DNA of 64,000 nt from Bradyrhizobium sp. NDS-1 (GTDB taxonomy: Bacteria; Pseudomonadota; Alphaproteobacteria; Rhizobiales; Xanthobacteraceae): the NCBI RefSeq assembly GCF_032918005.1, contig NZ_CP136628.1:4635501-4699500 (forward strand), given 5' to 3'. Position 1 is the stretch's first letter, and each line of letters opens with the position of its first letter. Under the pieces are notes generated by a model. The model searched no databases. It saw nothing but the letters and a program-made list of their open reading frames with translations, and was not told the origin of the DNA. This document shows positions 8,893 to 17,002 of the stretch, piece after piece. Made by a program: the position numbers and the translations under genes.

Positions 8893-9207
8893 TGCATAAC
8901 CTCGTGTTGTTCCCTGTAGACCCGACCCCCCGGGACGATACGAGCCGTCGTGGTCGTGTTACTTGCCTTCGCTTACGAACTTTAGATTTGGCCCCATCCT
9001 AACCGATACAGGGCCCGGCGAACGACGGCCAAAGGCTCCGCATCGCCAATATACAGGGTTTCAAAAACCTGCAATGGCGTTCTTTGCCCATCCGTTGAGC
9101 GTCCGGTTATCATACTTCAATTGCCTTGACTACAAGCCTCATTTCGCTCCGGAAACGGCCGTTTGCGACATCCCGCAGCGCCCATGTGGGCAGTGCGGAA
9201 CGAAGCA
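8893..9207. other. acpP upstream non-coding region
   Basis: This is a 315-bp gap between fabG and acpP, both read on the minus strand. No coding frame with a start signal is seen. Only small inverted repeats are visible: GCCCA/TGGGC near 9180-9191 and GGTTT/AAACC near 9058-9070. The length suggests an independent acpP promoter, but no clear -35/-10 pair was identified. Confidence 0.5.
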
Positions 9208-9945
9208 TCAGATCATGGCCATGCCGCCATTGACATGGATGGTTTGCCCGGTGACGTACGCCGCTTCGTTCGAACTCAGGTAGACGGCGGCCGCTGCGAT
9301 GTCCTCGGGCGTGCCCAGGCGGTTGGCCGGAACCTTGGTGAGAATCGTTTCGCGCTGCTTGTCATTGAGCGCATCCGTCATCGGCGTCTTGATGAAGCCG
9401 GGGGCGATGCAGTTCGCAGTGACGCCGCGCTTGGCGTATTCGGCGCCCAGTGTCTTGATCATGCCGATCAGGCCGGCCTTCGAGGCCGTGTAGTTGCCCT
9501 GCCCGGGATTGCCGGTGACGCCGACCACCGAGGTGATGGCGATGATGCGGCCGAAGCGCTTGCGCATCATGAGCTTGGTCGCGGCGCGCGCGAGGCGGAA
9601 GGTCGAAGTCAGATTGACGTTGATGACCTCCTCCCAATCCTCGTCGCGGAGCTGCACGAAGAGATTATCGCGGGTGATGCCGGCATTGGCGATGAGGATG
9701 TCGACCTGGCCCATCGCCGCTTCCGCAGCGGGTACCAGCGCCTCGACCTCGTCGGCCTTGGAGAGATTACAGGGCAACACAAAAGCGCGTTCGCCGAGCT
9801 TGCCGGCAAGCTCATCCAGCACTTCCTTGCGCGTTCCTGATATCGCGACGGTGGCGCCCTGGGCGTGCAGGGCCTGCGCAATCGCGCCGCCGATGCCGCC
9901 GGTGGCGCCGGTGACGAGCGCCTTTTTGCCAGTCAGATCGAACAT
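9208..9945 (-). CDS. fabG: 3-oxoacyl-ACP reductase
   Basis: NADPH-dependent reduction of 3-ketoacyl-ACP in fatty acid synthesis. It is a 245-residue short-chain dehydrogenase with the cofactor loop TGATGGIGGAIA, the NAGI motif, the catalytic Ser in ITSVVG and YTASK for the Tyr/Lys pair. The FabG-type ending GQTIHVNGGMAMI distinguishes it from general SDRs. Its start is 11 bp after the fabD stop, so fabD-fabG form one unit. Confidence 0.97.
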   Translation of the reverse strand: MFDLTGKKALVTGATGGIGGAIAQALHAQGATVAISGTRKEVLDELAGKLGERAFVLPCNLSKADEVEALVPAAEAAMGQVDILIANAGITRDNLFVQLRDEDWEEVINVNLTSTFRLARAATKLMMRKRFGRIIAITSVVGVTGNPGQGNYTASKAGLIGMIKTLGAEYAKRGVTANCIAPGFIKTPMTDALNDKQRETILTKVPANRLGTPEDIAAAAVYLSSNEAAYVTGQTIHVNGGMAMI

Positions 9946-9956
9946 CGATAACTCCT

Positions 9957-10916
9957 TTAGCCCTGCTTCGCAGCGGCCAATGCATCCTTGGCGGCGGCAA
10001 TGTCATTGGGACCGCCGACCGCGACGCCGACGGCACCGTCCGCAATGCGCTTGACGAGACCCGTCAGCACCTTGCCGGCGCCGATCTCGAAGAACCGGGT
10101 GACGCCCTGCCCTGCCATATAGGCAACCGATTCCCGCCAGCGCACCGTGCCGGTGACCTGCTCGACCAGGCGGCGGCGGATCTCGTCGGGATCAGTGATC
10201 GCGCTCGCCAGCACGTTCGACACCAGCGGCGCGGCCGGCGCCTTGATCGTGACCTTCGAGAGCGCCTCCGCCATGGCGTCGGCGGCGGGCTGCATCAGCT
10301 TGCAATGGAACGGGGCGGACACCGGCAGCAGCATGGCGCGCTTGGCGCCCTTGGTCTTGGCGATCTCGACGGCGCGATCGACGGCGGCCTTGTCGCCCGA
10401 GACGACCACCTGTCCGCCGCCATTGTCGTTGGCGGCCTGGCAGACCTGCCCCTGCGCCGCTTCACCCGCGACCTCCATGGCGGCCTCGTAGTCGAGACCA
10501 AGCAGCGCGGCCATCGCGCCGGCGCCGACCGGGACCGCCTTTTGCATTGCGAGACCGCGGGTGCGAAGGAGACGGGCGGTATCCGAGACCGTCAGGCTGC
10601 CGGCCGCGGCCAGCGCCGAATATTCACCGAGCGAGTGGCCGGCCACGAAGGCCGCGTCTCGTCCCACGGAAAAACCGGCCTCAGCCTCCAGCACGCGCAG
10701 AGTGGCGATCGAGACCGCCATCAGCGCCGGCTGGGCGTTTTCGGTGAGCTGAAGGGTTTCGGCCGGACCATCCCAGATGATGGCCGTCAGCTTCTCGGAA
10801 AGCGCGGCGTCGACCTCGTCGAACACGGCGCGCGCAACCGGAAAGGCTTCGGCCAGGGCCTTGCCCATGCCAACCGCCTGGGATCCCTGCCCCGGAAATG
10901 TGAATGCTGCCGTCAT
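9957..10916 (-). CDS. fabD: malonyl-CoA:ACP transacylase
   Basis: Transfers malonyl groups from CoA to ACP. The 319 residues begin TFPGQGSQAVGMG, and the nucleophile elbow is GHSLGEYSALAAAG (Ser about 93). The later LPVSAPFHCKLM supplies the catalytic His. GGGAG precedes the ATG. It heads the fabD-fabG transcription unit. The roughly 190 bp upstream, before the convergently oriented desaturase end, hold no gene. Confidence 0.97.
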   Translation of the reverse strand: MTAAFTFPGQGSQAVGMGKALAEAFPVARAVFDEVDAALSEKLTAIIWDGPAETLQLTENAQPALMAVSIATLRVLEAEAGFSVGRDAAFVAGHSLGEYSALAAAGSLTVSDTARLLRTRGLAMQKAVPVGAGAMAALLGLDYEAAMEVAGEAAQGQVCQAANDNGGGQVVVSGDKAAVDRAVEIAKTKGAKRAMLLPVSAPFHCKLMQPAADAMAEALSKVTIKAPAAPLVSNVLASAITDPDEIRRRLVEQVTGTVRWRESVAYMAGQGVTRFFEIGAGKVLTGLVKRIADGAVGVAVGGPNDIAAAKDALAAAKQG

Positions 10917-11106
10917 CGGCGCTCCCCTGCTGGTCGGGCACGATCCCTCTCGAGAACCGGCAGCCGATTACGCACGGCCTTGGGCCAAGGTTCCCTGGGG
11001 CCATGGTTCCGGATCATGCTCCAAAGGGGGCCGTAGACACTGTCCGGGGCCGGACTGTCAAGCCGAGAAGGGAACCCTGGCCGGCATTCAACAGGGATAC
11101 GCCCCG

Positions 11107-12132
11107 TCAAAACCCGCCGGCGGTCTGGTTGGCGTCGACCTCCACCCCCGCCTGCGCACGGCGCGCGCTGTTCACCAACTGCCCCGGCCGGTCATCCCGG
11201 TCGGGCTTCGCCGTCGCCAGCCGCAGCACGGCGGCATAGCCCGGCTGGACCTCCATACGATCCGCATGCCGGCTTGCGCTCAGCAACCGGTGCACCTTCG
11301 GCAGATTGTAGCAGGGCACATAGAACAGCAGATGATGCTCGAGGTGATAGTTCACGTAGTAGGGCGCGATGAACAGGCGCTCGAGAAAATTGGCATGCGT
11401 GGTGCGGGTGTTGCGCAAGGGATCGCTGCTGTCGGGGACGACGGCATGCTCTGCAATATTGCGGATACGGGTGATGACCATCATCCAGGTCAGGAGGGGC
11501 ACCAGCCACAGCAGCGGATAGGCCCACCACACGCCGGCGGCCGCAAGCGCCGCGAACATCACGGCATTGACGATGCATTGCGGACCGAGCTTGTCCCAGA
11601 AATGCACGAGGCGCTGGCGCCACGGCCAGTCCTTCGAGCCGAGCGCGTTGAGCAGCTGCGCCTTGCGCTGCTGGTAGCCGGTCTGCCCGGTGATGTCGCG
11701 AATGAACTTGCGGCGGTAGCTCAGCTTCGTGATCGGAAACGGCGCCGACAGCACGAGATCGGGATCATCCTCCTGTTGCGTGTGCGCATGGTGCTGCAGG
11801 TGGTAACGCCGGTAGCTGCGCGTCTCCGCAAACAGCGGATAAGCACAGAACCACTGGCTCAGCGTCAGATTGGTTTTCTCGTCGGCGGACAGGCAGCCGT
11901 GCGCGCCGTCATGCATGAGGATCGTAAGCCCCAATTGGCGCGAGCCGATGATCGCAACGGCGAGGATATAGGTGATGGGATTGGGCCACCACGCGACCAG
12001 AGCGATCGCGCCAATGATCAGCGCCCAGGCGTGCGCGATCAGCGCGACACCCTTCCAGGTCACGCGCTGGCGCACGTCGACCAGTTGGTCGTCGGTCAGG
12101 AAATCGCGGGCACGCATGCGAAGCGCCGTCAT
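11107..12132 (-). CDS. membrane fatty acid desaturase
   Basis: A 341-residue integral membrane di-iron desaturase. The three histidine boxes are present: HDGAHG (about 74-79), YHLQHHAHT (about 109-117) and NYHLEHHLLFYVP (about 258-270). Four or more hydrophobic helices surround them, and the active site should face the cytoplasm. A strong AGGAGAG lies upstream, overlapping the end of the tetR gene 2 bp away. Membrane phospholipid or acyl-chain desaturation is the likely role. Carotenoid or sphingolipid modification by the same superfamily cannot be excluded. Confidence 0.88.
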   Translation of the reverse strand: MTALRMRARDFLTDDQLVDVRQRVTWKGVALIAHAWALIIGAIALVAWWPNPITYILAVAIIGSRQLGLTILMHDGAHGCLSADEKTNLTLSQWFCAYPLFAETRSYRRYHLQHHAHTQQEDDPDLVLSAPFPITKLSYRRKFIRDITGQTGYQQRKAQLLNALGSKDWPWRQRLVHFWDKLGPQCIVNAVMFAALAAAGVWWAYPLLWLVPLLTWMMVITRIRNIAEHAVVPDSSDPLRNTRTTHANFLERLFIAPYYVNYHLEHHLLFYVPCYNLPKVHRLLSASRHADRMEVQPGYAAVLRLATAKPDRDDRPGQLVNSARRAQAGVEVDANQTAGGF

Positions 12133-12134
12133 GG

Positions 12135-12842
12135 CTAACTCTCCTCATCCGAAGTGGTTGACGTGTCGCGCTCCTCGACCAGACGCAGGCGGGCAGCATC
12201 GCCCGTGGATTTCGCCTGCTCGCCGAGCACGCGCAGCATTTCGGCGCAGAGCGCCTCGGGCGAACGGCCCATCGCATAGCCTTCGAGGATGACGCCGATG
12301 GCGACGGCCCAGAACCGCCGCGAGCTTTCGTCGGGCGCGCGCAGTGAGCGCCACCCGTGCCGCGCCACCTGGTCGGCGTAAGCACGCGCGCCCTCGCCGT
12401 GCAGGCGCTCGATGGTGCGCTCGACGAGCGGTGCGAGATCCTGGCGGCGACGCGTCAATGTCAGCGCTTCGGCGAAGAAGGCGACTGAATCGCTCGCTGT
12501 CACGGTCACCGCCAGCGCTTGTGTGTATTCAAGCGGCGTGCGCGCCTTCAGCGCCGCCTGTTCGGTGGCGCGCGCCAGATACAGCAGCTCGCGGCAGGCG
12601 CATTCGACGAACAGCGCCTCCTTGGTGCGGAAATAATAGGTGATCTGGCTGGGGAACGCGTCCGCAGCGGCGGCGATGTCGGTGATCGCCGTGCCAGACA
12701 GCCCCCGCTCCCGGAATAGCGGGCTCGCCGCATCCAACAACAGCGAGCGCATTTTGCGGCCTGCCGACCGTGTGGCTCGCGCGGCGTGCTTGGGGTCGCC
12801 AGTCGACGCTTCAAGCGGAGCCTGGACCGATTCACCCGTCAT
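12135..12842 (-). CDS. TetR-family regulator of the adjacent desaturase
   Basis: A 235-residue protein with a TetR_N helix-turn-helix (ITDIAAAADAFPSQITYYF) after a basic N-terminal tail. The start at 12842 is preferred because GGGAGG has good spacing; a GTG lies 6 bp earlier. It directly precedes the desaturase with a 2-bp gap, so the regulator and enzyme form an operon. A perfect 17-bp palindrome lies 21-37 bp upstream of this start, consistent with autoregulation. The C-terminal ligand domain is unassigned; a fatty acyl ligand is plausible from context. Confidence 0.87.
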   Translation of the reverse strand: MTGESVQAPLEASTGDPKHAARATRSAGRKMRSLLLDAASPLFRERGLSGTAITDIAAAADAFPSQITYYFRTKEALFVECACRELLYLARATEQAALKARTPLEYTQALAVTVTASDSVAFFAEALTLTRRRQDLAPLVERTIERLHGEGARAYADQVARHGWRSLRAPDESSRRFWAVAIGVILEGYAMGRSPEALCAEMLRVLGEQAKSTGDAARLRLVEERDTSTTSDEES

Positions 12843-12862
12843 CAGCACCTCCCGTTAATCTC

Positions 12863-12879
12863 TTTGTATGTCATACAAA
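12863..12879. promoter_or_regulatory. 17-bp palindromic operator upstream of tetR-desaturase
   Basis: The sequence TTTGTATGTCATACAAA has perfect 8-bp arms around a single central base. It lies directly upstream of the tetR ribosome-binding site. Perfect palindromes of this size in this position are typical TetR-family operators. Assignment to this regulator is inferred from position. Confidence 0.7.
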
Positions 12880-13178
12880 CAAATAGGTCAAGCTGGTAAG
12901 TGAGGATGGATTCGGCCGCCCCATACCGGCATAAGTCTGATCGAACGAGGCGCTTAACCTTGCCAAGTCAGCCAAAATCCGTATAAGGCGCGCATCCGCA
13001 GACTCCGGCCGGGAGCTGAACGGACGGTCTCAGCAAATCATTCGTGATTTTGGTGTGGCAGGGCCAGTCGGCCCGTCGTCCCGTGTTTCCGCCTTCTGAG
13101 CTTAATCCCAGAGTCCTTTCCGAAGGCCTCTTAAGGGCTTGACGCCGGGCGATGCGCCAACATGAGGAAAGGACCACC

Positions 13179-13682
13179 ATGGCTCTTTATGAGCATGTTT
13201 TTCTCGCGCGTCAGGACGCGAGCACGCAGCAGGTCGAAGAACTGACTGCGCAGATGACCGGCATCGTCGAGGGTCTCGGCGGCAAGGTCACCAAGACCGA
13301 GAATTGGGGCGTGCGCTCCCTCACCTACCGCATGAACAAGAACCGCAAGGCGCACTTCGTGCTGCTCAACATCGACGCGCCCTCCGCGGCGATCGCCGAG
13401 ATCGAGCGCCAGGAGCGCATCAGCGAAGACGTGATCCGCTATCTCAGCGTCCGCGTCGAGGAACTCGAGGAAGGCCCGTCCGCGATGATGCGCAAGGCCG
13501 ACCGTGATCGCGAGCGTGACGATCGTGGCGGCGGCTTCCGCGGCGAGCGTGAAGGCGGCTTCCGTGGTGACCGCGAGGGCGGTTTCCGTGGTGGCGATCG
13601 TGACGGTGGCGGCTTCCGCGGCGACCGCGGCCCGCGCCGCCCGCGCGAAGAAGCTGAAACCACCACGACGGATGGGGAGTAA
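13179..13682 (+). CDS. rpsF: 30S ribosomal protein S6 with Gly/Arg-rich tail
   Basis: A 167-residue S6. The core (residues 1 to about 103) has the expected [12 protein letters not shown] start and the [17 protein letters not shown] segment contacting S18. After that comes a tail of about 60 residues with four GGFRG repeats interspersed with Asp/Glu/Arg. GAGGAAAGGA precedes ATG 13179; an in-frame start 27 bp upstream is less likely. It heads the S6-S18-DUF2232-L9 cluster. E. coli S6 also has a C-terminal extension, but an acidic one that is glutamylated. The RG repeats suggest an RNA-binding or disordered tail. Confidence 0.96.
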   Translation: MALYEHVFLARQDASTQQVEELTAQMTGIVEGLGGKVTKTENWGVRSLTYRMNKNRKAHFVLLNIDAPSAAIAEIERQERISEDVIRYLSVRVEELEEGPSAMMRKADRDRERDDRGGGFRGEREGGFRGDREGGFRGGDRDGGGFRGDRGPRRPREEAETTTTDGE

Positions 13683-13687
13683 GAACA

Positions 13688-13927
13688 ATGGCTGAAGCTG
13701 GTGCACGCCGCCCGTTTTTCCGTCGTCGCAAGAGCTGCCCGTTCACGGGCGCCAATGCTCCCAAGATCGACTACAAGGACTCCAAGCTGCTGATGCGTTA
13801 CGTCTCCGAGCGCGGCAAGATCGTGCCGAGCCGCATCACCGCGGTGTCCGCGAAGAAGCAGCGTGAGCTCGCCCGCGCCATCAAGCGCGCGCGGTTCCTG
13901 GGCCTGTTGCCCTACGTCATTCGCTGA
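13688..13927 (+). CDS. rpsR: 30S ribosomal protein S18
   Basis: A 79-residue S18, normal in length, with the family signature region ([20 protein letters not shown] and [22 protein letters not shown]). The N-terminal [10 protein letters not shown] segment is also conserved. It begins 5 bp after the rpsF stop, and S6 and S18 bind the ribosome as a pair. A GC-rich hairpin follows the stop. Confidence 0.98.
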   Translation: MAEAGARRPFFRRRKSCPFTGANAPKIDYKDSKLLMRYVSERGKIVPSRITAVSAKKQRELARAIKRARFLGLLPYVIR

Positions 13928-13941
13928 CACGACCAATTCGG

Positions 13942-13975
13942 CCGGCGGCCTCGAGCCGCCGGTCGCCACTTTTTC
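13942..13975 (+). terminator. hairpin after rpsR
   Basis: An 8-bp perfect stem CCGGCGGC/GCCGCCGG with loop CTCGA (13942-13962) is followed by a run of five T residues about 7 bp later. It lies between rpsR and the DUF2232 gene, so it may be a partial terminator reducing expression of the membrane protein and L9 from the S6 promoter. Confidence 0.6.
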
Positions 13976-14058
13976 GAACTCATAAGGCTTCCGGGTCGTC
14001 CGGTTGCCGATGGTTGGGGCGAGATGCCTCTAACCGCTCGAAGGGAGCGGGACAGCTG

Positions 14059-15036
14059 ATGATGCCATTTGTGCTGATAGCCCTGATCGCCGGCGCCGCG
14101 TCGGCCCTGATGTTCGCCTCGATCATTTCGGGCGCGCTGATCTCGCTCGTCCTGTTCTATCTCGCACCGCTGCCGCTGATGGTGGCATCGATCGGCTGGG
14201 GGCCGCTCTGCGCGAGCCTCGGCGGCATCGCCGCTGCGATCGGCCTCGGTGCCCTGTTCGGCCTGCCCTATTGCATTGCATTCGCCGTCACCGTCGCGCT
14301 GCCGGCTTGGTGGCTCGGCCATCTCGTTCTGCTCAGCCGGCCGGCGGAACATGTCGCGCCAGAGGCCGCGGCCGGACCGCCCGCAGAGCCCGAGCTGGAG
14401 TGGTATCCGGTCGGCCGCATCCTGTTGTGGCTCGCGGGCTTCGCCGCGCTGACCACGGTCGCCGCCCTGCTCACACTCGGGACCGACGCCGAGACCATCC
14501 TCGGCACGCTGCGGCGCGGCCTGATGCGTCTCCTTCGGACCACCGACCCGCAAAGCTCCGGCGAAGCCGGCCAGCTCGTCGATGCGCTGGTGCGAATCGC
14601 ACCGGCCGGAGCAACCCTCATCGCGATGTTGACGCTGACCCTCAACCTCTGGCTCAGCGCCAAGATCACGGCGACGTCGGGGCGGCTGCGGCGCCCGTGG
14701 CCGAACATGATGACCGCGGAATTGCCGCCGATGACGCTGGTGGCGCTCTGCATCGCGCTCGCCTTCTGCTTCACCGGCGGACTGCTTGCGATCGTCGCGC
14801 AGATCACCGCGGCGGCACTGATGATGGGCTATGCGCTGACCGGCTTTGCCGTGCTGCATACGCTCACGCTGACACTGAAGAGCCGCACGTTCTGGCTCGG
14901 CTCGGCCTACGCCGTCGTGGTCGTGTTCGGATGGCCCGTGATCGCGGTGGTGATCCTCGGCCTTGCGGATGCCGTGTTCCGCTTCCGCGATCGCTTCCAG
15001 CGCAGCCGGCAGCCGCCGCCGCTGCCGACCCCTTAA
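14059..15036 (+). CDS. DUF2232 membrane protein
   Basis: A polytopic membrane protein of about 325 residues with eight or so hydrophobic helices and no catalytic motif. Proteins of this family (related to YybS) commonly sit between rpsR and rplI in alphaproteobacteria, as here. ATG 14059 or 14062 is chosen because GGGAGCGGGAC lies upstream and the first helix ([20 protein letters not shown]) starts there. The function is unknown; the gene order is conserved, which suggests a constitutive role. Confidence 0.85.
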   Translation: MMPFVLIALIAGAASALMFASIISGALISLVLFYLAPLPLMVASIGWGPLCASLGGIAAAIGLGALFGLPYCIAFAVTVALPAWWLGHLVLLSRPAEHVAPEAAAGPPAEPELEWYPVGRILLWLAGFAALTTVAALLTLGTDAETILGTLRRGLMRLLRTTDPQSSGEAGQLVDALVRIAPAGATLIAMLTLTLNLWLSAKITATSGRLRRPWPNMMTAELPPMTLVALCIALAFCFTGGLLAIVAQITAAALMMGYALTGFAVLHTLTLTLKSRTFWLGSAYAVVVVFGWPVIAVVILGLADAVFRFRDRFQRSRQPPPLPTP

Positions 15037-15082
15037 GTCCAACCCCGAAACTGAAACTCAGTCACTTCAAAGGAGAACGAAT

Positions 15083-15682
15083 ATGGAAGTCATTTTGCTG
15101 GAACGCGTCAACAAGCTCGGCCAGATGGGCGAAGTCGTGAAGGTTCGCGACGGCTATGCCCGCAATTTCCTGCTCAAGCGCGGCAAGGCGCTGCGCGCCA
15201 CCGCCGACAACCGTTCCAAGTACGACGGCATGAAGGCCGAGCTCGAAGCCCGCAACCTCCAGGCCAAGGGCGAGGCGTCCAAGGTCGCCGAGAAGATCGC
15301 AGGCAAGAACATCATCGTGATCCGCCAGGCCTCCGAAGTCGGCCAGCTGTTCGGCTCGGTCACGGTGCGCGACATCGTCATGGCGTTCGAGGCCGACGGC
15401 GTCCACCTCGATCGCCCGCAGGTGCAGCTCGATGCGCCGATCAAGACCATCGGCAAGCACACGGTCACGGTTGCCGTTCACCCCGAGGTCGAGGTCGAGA
15501 TCACCGTCACGGTCGCGCGCAGCCAGGACGAGGCCGAGCGCATCAACCGCGGCGAGGACATTTCGACCCGCAACGAGGACCGCGACGCAGCCGCCGAGGC
15601 GATCGCCGCCGCCGGCGAGTTCTTCGATCCGGAAGCCGAGCCCGACGAGGCCGAGCCGGCGCCGGCCGCGGAAGAGAAGTAA
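15083..15682 (+). CDS. rplI: 50S ribosomal protein L9 with acidic tail
   Basis: A 199-residue L9. The N-terminal domain ([36 protein letters not shown]) is canonical, followed by the long connecting helix and C-terminal domain ending near residue 148. About 50 extra residues, rich in Glu, Asp and Ala, extend beyond the E. coli length. AAGGAGA precedes ATG 15083. The acidic tail is common in related alphaproteobacteria and has no known role. Confidence 0.96.
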   Translation: MEVILLERVNKLGQMGEVVKVRDGYARNFLLKRGKALRATADNRSKYDGMKAELEARNLQAKGEASKVAEKIAGKNIIVIRQASEVGQLFGSVTVRDIVMAFEADGVHLDRPQVQLDAPIKTIGKHTVTVAVHPEVEVEITVTVARSQDEAERINRGEDISTRNEDRDAAAEAIAAAGEFFDPEAEPDEAEPAPAAEEK

Positions 15683-15694
15683 CCAGGCAGGCTC

Positions 15695-15793
15695 GTCCTT
15701 CCGGGGCGATGCGAAGCATCGAACCACAGGTGCGCAATTGCGCACCGGAGAATCTCGAGATTCCGGTTCTCGCTCCGCTAGCCCCGGAATGAC
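15695..15793. repeat. palindromic intergenic repeat element
   Basis: Terminal arms GTCCTTCCGGGGC and GCCCCGGAATGAC are complementary with one mismatch. Inside are two perfect palindromes: an 18-bp one at 15729-15746 (GGTGCGCAATTGCGCACC) and a 14-bp one at 15750-15763 (GAATCTCGAGATTC). This nested structure matches a dispersed repeat family of Bradyrhizobium intergenic regions. It sits just after rplI. Confidence 0.75.
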
Positions 15794-15807
15794 AAGCATC
15801 ATCAAAG

Positions 15808-15836
15808 GCCCGGCTGCCTCAGGCGGCCGGGCTTTT
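15808..15836. terminator. bidirectional terminator after rplI / thioesterase
   Basis: An 11-bp stem (left arm 15808-15818 GCCCGGCTGCC, right arm 15822-15832, one G-T pair) with loop TCA is followed by TTTT on the plus strand. The loop triplet is the complement of the TGA stop of the minus-strand thioesterase, so the terminator straddles that gene's end and serves the convergent pair. Confidence 0.8.
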
Positions 15837-16286
15837 CGTTTTGGCGGCGACGTCCTCGCTCAACATCGCGATCGAGGCGAGCGCCGTTGCCGTGTGCTTC
15901 TCGACACCGTCGCTGACGCAGAACACGTCGGCTGCAACCACCGATACCTGACGGCCCGGCTTGATCACCCTGGCACGGCAGATCAGCTTCTCACCGACGG
16001 CGGGCGACAACAGATTGAGCTTGTATTCCGCCGTCAGCGCCGCTTGGCCGCGCGAGGTGGCGGCTGCGATCGTTGTGGCGTTGTCGACCAGGAAGGCGGT
16101 GACGCCGCCGTGGAAGAAGCCGTGCTGCTGCAGCAACTCCGGCCGGCGATCCACGGCAATCGTGCAGGTGCCGCGCGACAAGTCCGAGAGCTCCGCGCCG
16201 ACCAGGTTCATGAATCCTTGCCGGCCGACATTGGCATGGATGTGCTCGGCAAGGGCTGCGAATTCGGGATCTGCTTCGGCGCGCAT
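15819..16286 (-). CDS. PaaI-type hotdog thioesterase
   Basis: A 155-residue single hotdog-fold protein. The motif QQHGFFHGGVTAFLVDNATT (about residues 58-77) matches the HGG.......D pattern of PaaI/YigI acyl-CoA thioesterases, with the Asp as likely catalytic residue. ATG 16286 is chosen because TGAGGAGAG has good spacing; an ATG at 16301 would overlap the tetR stop as ATGA. It follows a TetR gene and is probably co-transcribed with it. The acyl-CoA substrate cannot be told; detoxification of dead-end CoA esters is usual for the family. Confidence 0.85.
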   Translation of the reverse strand: MRAEADPEFAALAEHIHANVGRQGFMNLVGAELSDLSRGTCTIAVDRRPELLQQHGFFHGGVTAFLVDNATTIAAATSRGQAALTAEYKLNLLSPAVGEKLICRARVIKPGRQVSVVAADVFCVSDGVEKHTATALASIAMLSEDVAAKTKSPAA

Positions 16287-16297
16287 GCCGTCTCTCC

Positions 16298-16894
16298 TCA
16301 TTGCTTGTCGATGCGATCGAATGGCCGGAGCGCGCGGATGGCGCAGGCGATCAGCGTGTCGGCCTCACACCTCGGATCGGTGCGGTCGCGTCCGGAGAGG
16401 TAGGCGCGGCAGAAAATCTGAGCCGGGCCGATCAGCTGGCTGACGAACATCACCGGTTTCATCGGCAGGAGTTCGCCGCTTGCAACCAGCGGCGCACGCC
16501 AGCGCTCGATAGCTTCGGCAAGGCGCGCGTTCTGTGCGCGCTGGGCGTCGCGCAAGTCCTCGCTCCATTCACTGCGTGATATCTCGAAGAGGTAGCGCGC
16601 CTCGCGCCGGCTGGTCACGACCCAGTCGAGATGCGCCCGGATCAAGCGATCGATGCCCTGCTCCGCATCCGGCAAAGGATCGAGCGCCGCCAGCACCGCG
16701 GCGTGATAGTGCCGCAAGACCTCCAGGAACAGCGCTCCGGCGAGTTCCTTCTTCGAGCCGAAGGCGTGGAAGAAACTGCCATTGGAGGCGCGCGCCCGGG
16801 TGCGGATGGCGGCGACCGTCGCGGCCTCGAAGCCGACGCGGTCGAACACGATCAGTCCGGCTGCCAACAATTCGTCACGCACGCTAGCCGTCAT
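16298..16894 (-). CDS. TetR-family regulator
   Basis: A 198-residue TetR protein with the HTH segment VAAIRTRARASNGSFFHAFGSK at about residues 28-49. ATG 16894 is favoured over 16900 because AGGAG then has about 8 bp spacing. Two overlapping palindromes of the form CTAGAG-N5-CTCTAG lie immediately upstream and overlap the ribosome-binding site, suggesting autoregulation. The thioesterase gene follows within 12 bp, so acyl-CoA or a related compound is a reasonable ligand guess. Confidence 0.87.
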   Translation of the reverse strand: MTASVRDELLAAGLIVFDRVGFEAATVAAIRTRARASNGSFFHAFGSKKELAGALFLEVLRHYHAAVLAALDPLPDAEQGIDRLIRAHLDWVVTSRREARYLFEISRSEWSEDLRDAQRAQNARLAEAIERWRAPLVASGELLPMKPVMFVSQLIGPAQIFCRAYLSGRDRTDPRCEADTLIACAIRALRPFDRIDKQ

Positions 16895-16905
16895 CGACAT
16901 CTCTC

Positions 16906-16935
16906 CTAGAGCAATACTCTAGAGTACGACTCTAG
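16906..16935. promoter_or_regulatory. tandem overlapping operators upstream of tetR-thioesterase
   Basis: CTAGAG-CAATA-CTCTAG occupies 16906-16922 and CTAGAG-TACGA-CTCTAG occupies 16919-16935. They share four bases and have centres 13 bp apart. A perfect 12-bp palindrome, TACTCTAGAGTA, sits at the junction (16915-16926). The CTAG tetranucleotide is normally rare in such genomes, so this clustering is unlikely to be chance. The placement fits cooperative TetR-dimer binding. Confidence 0.7.
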
Positions 16936-17002
16936 CGATGGTCAACACAGTACGGGCCGCGACGAACGCGACCCGATTGTCGTCGATCAAAGAGGAGTTG
17001 GC

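Noticed and set aside
13050..13178. Possible S6:S18-binding autoregulatory leader before rpsF
   Set aside because: An imperfect stem (AAGGCCT/AGGGCTT) is present, but the bulged CCG and loop arrangement of the known motif could not be assigned.
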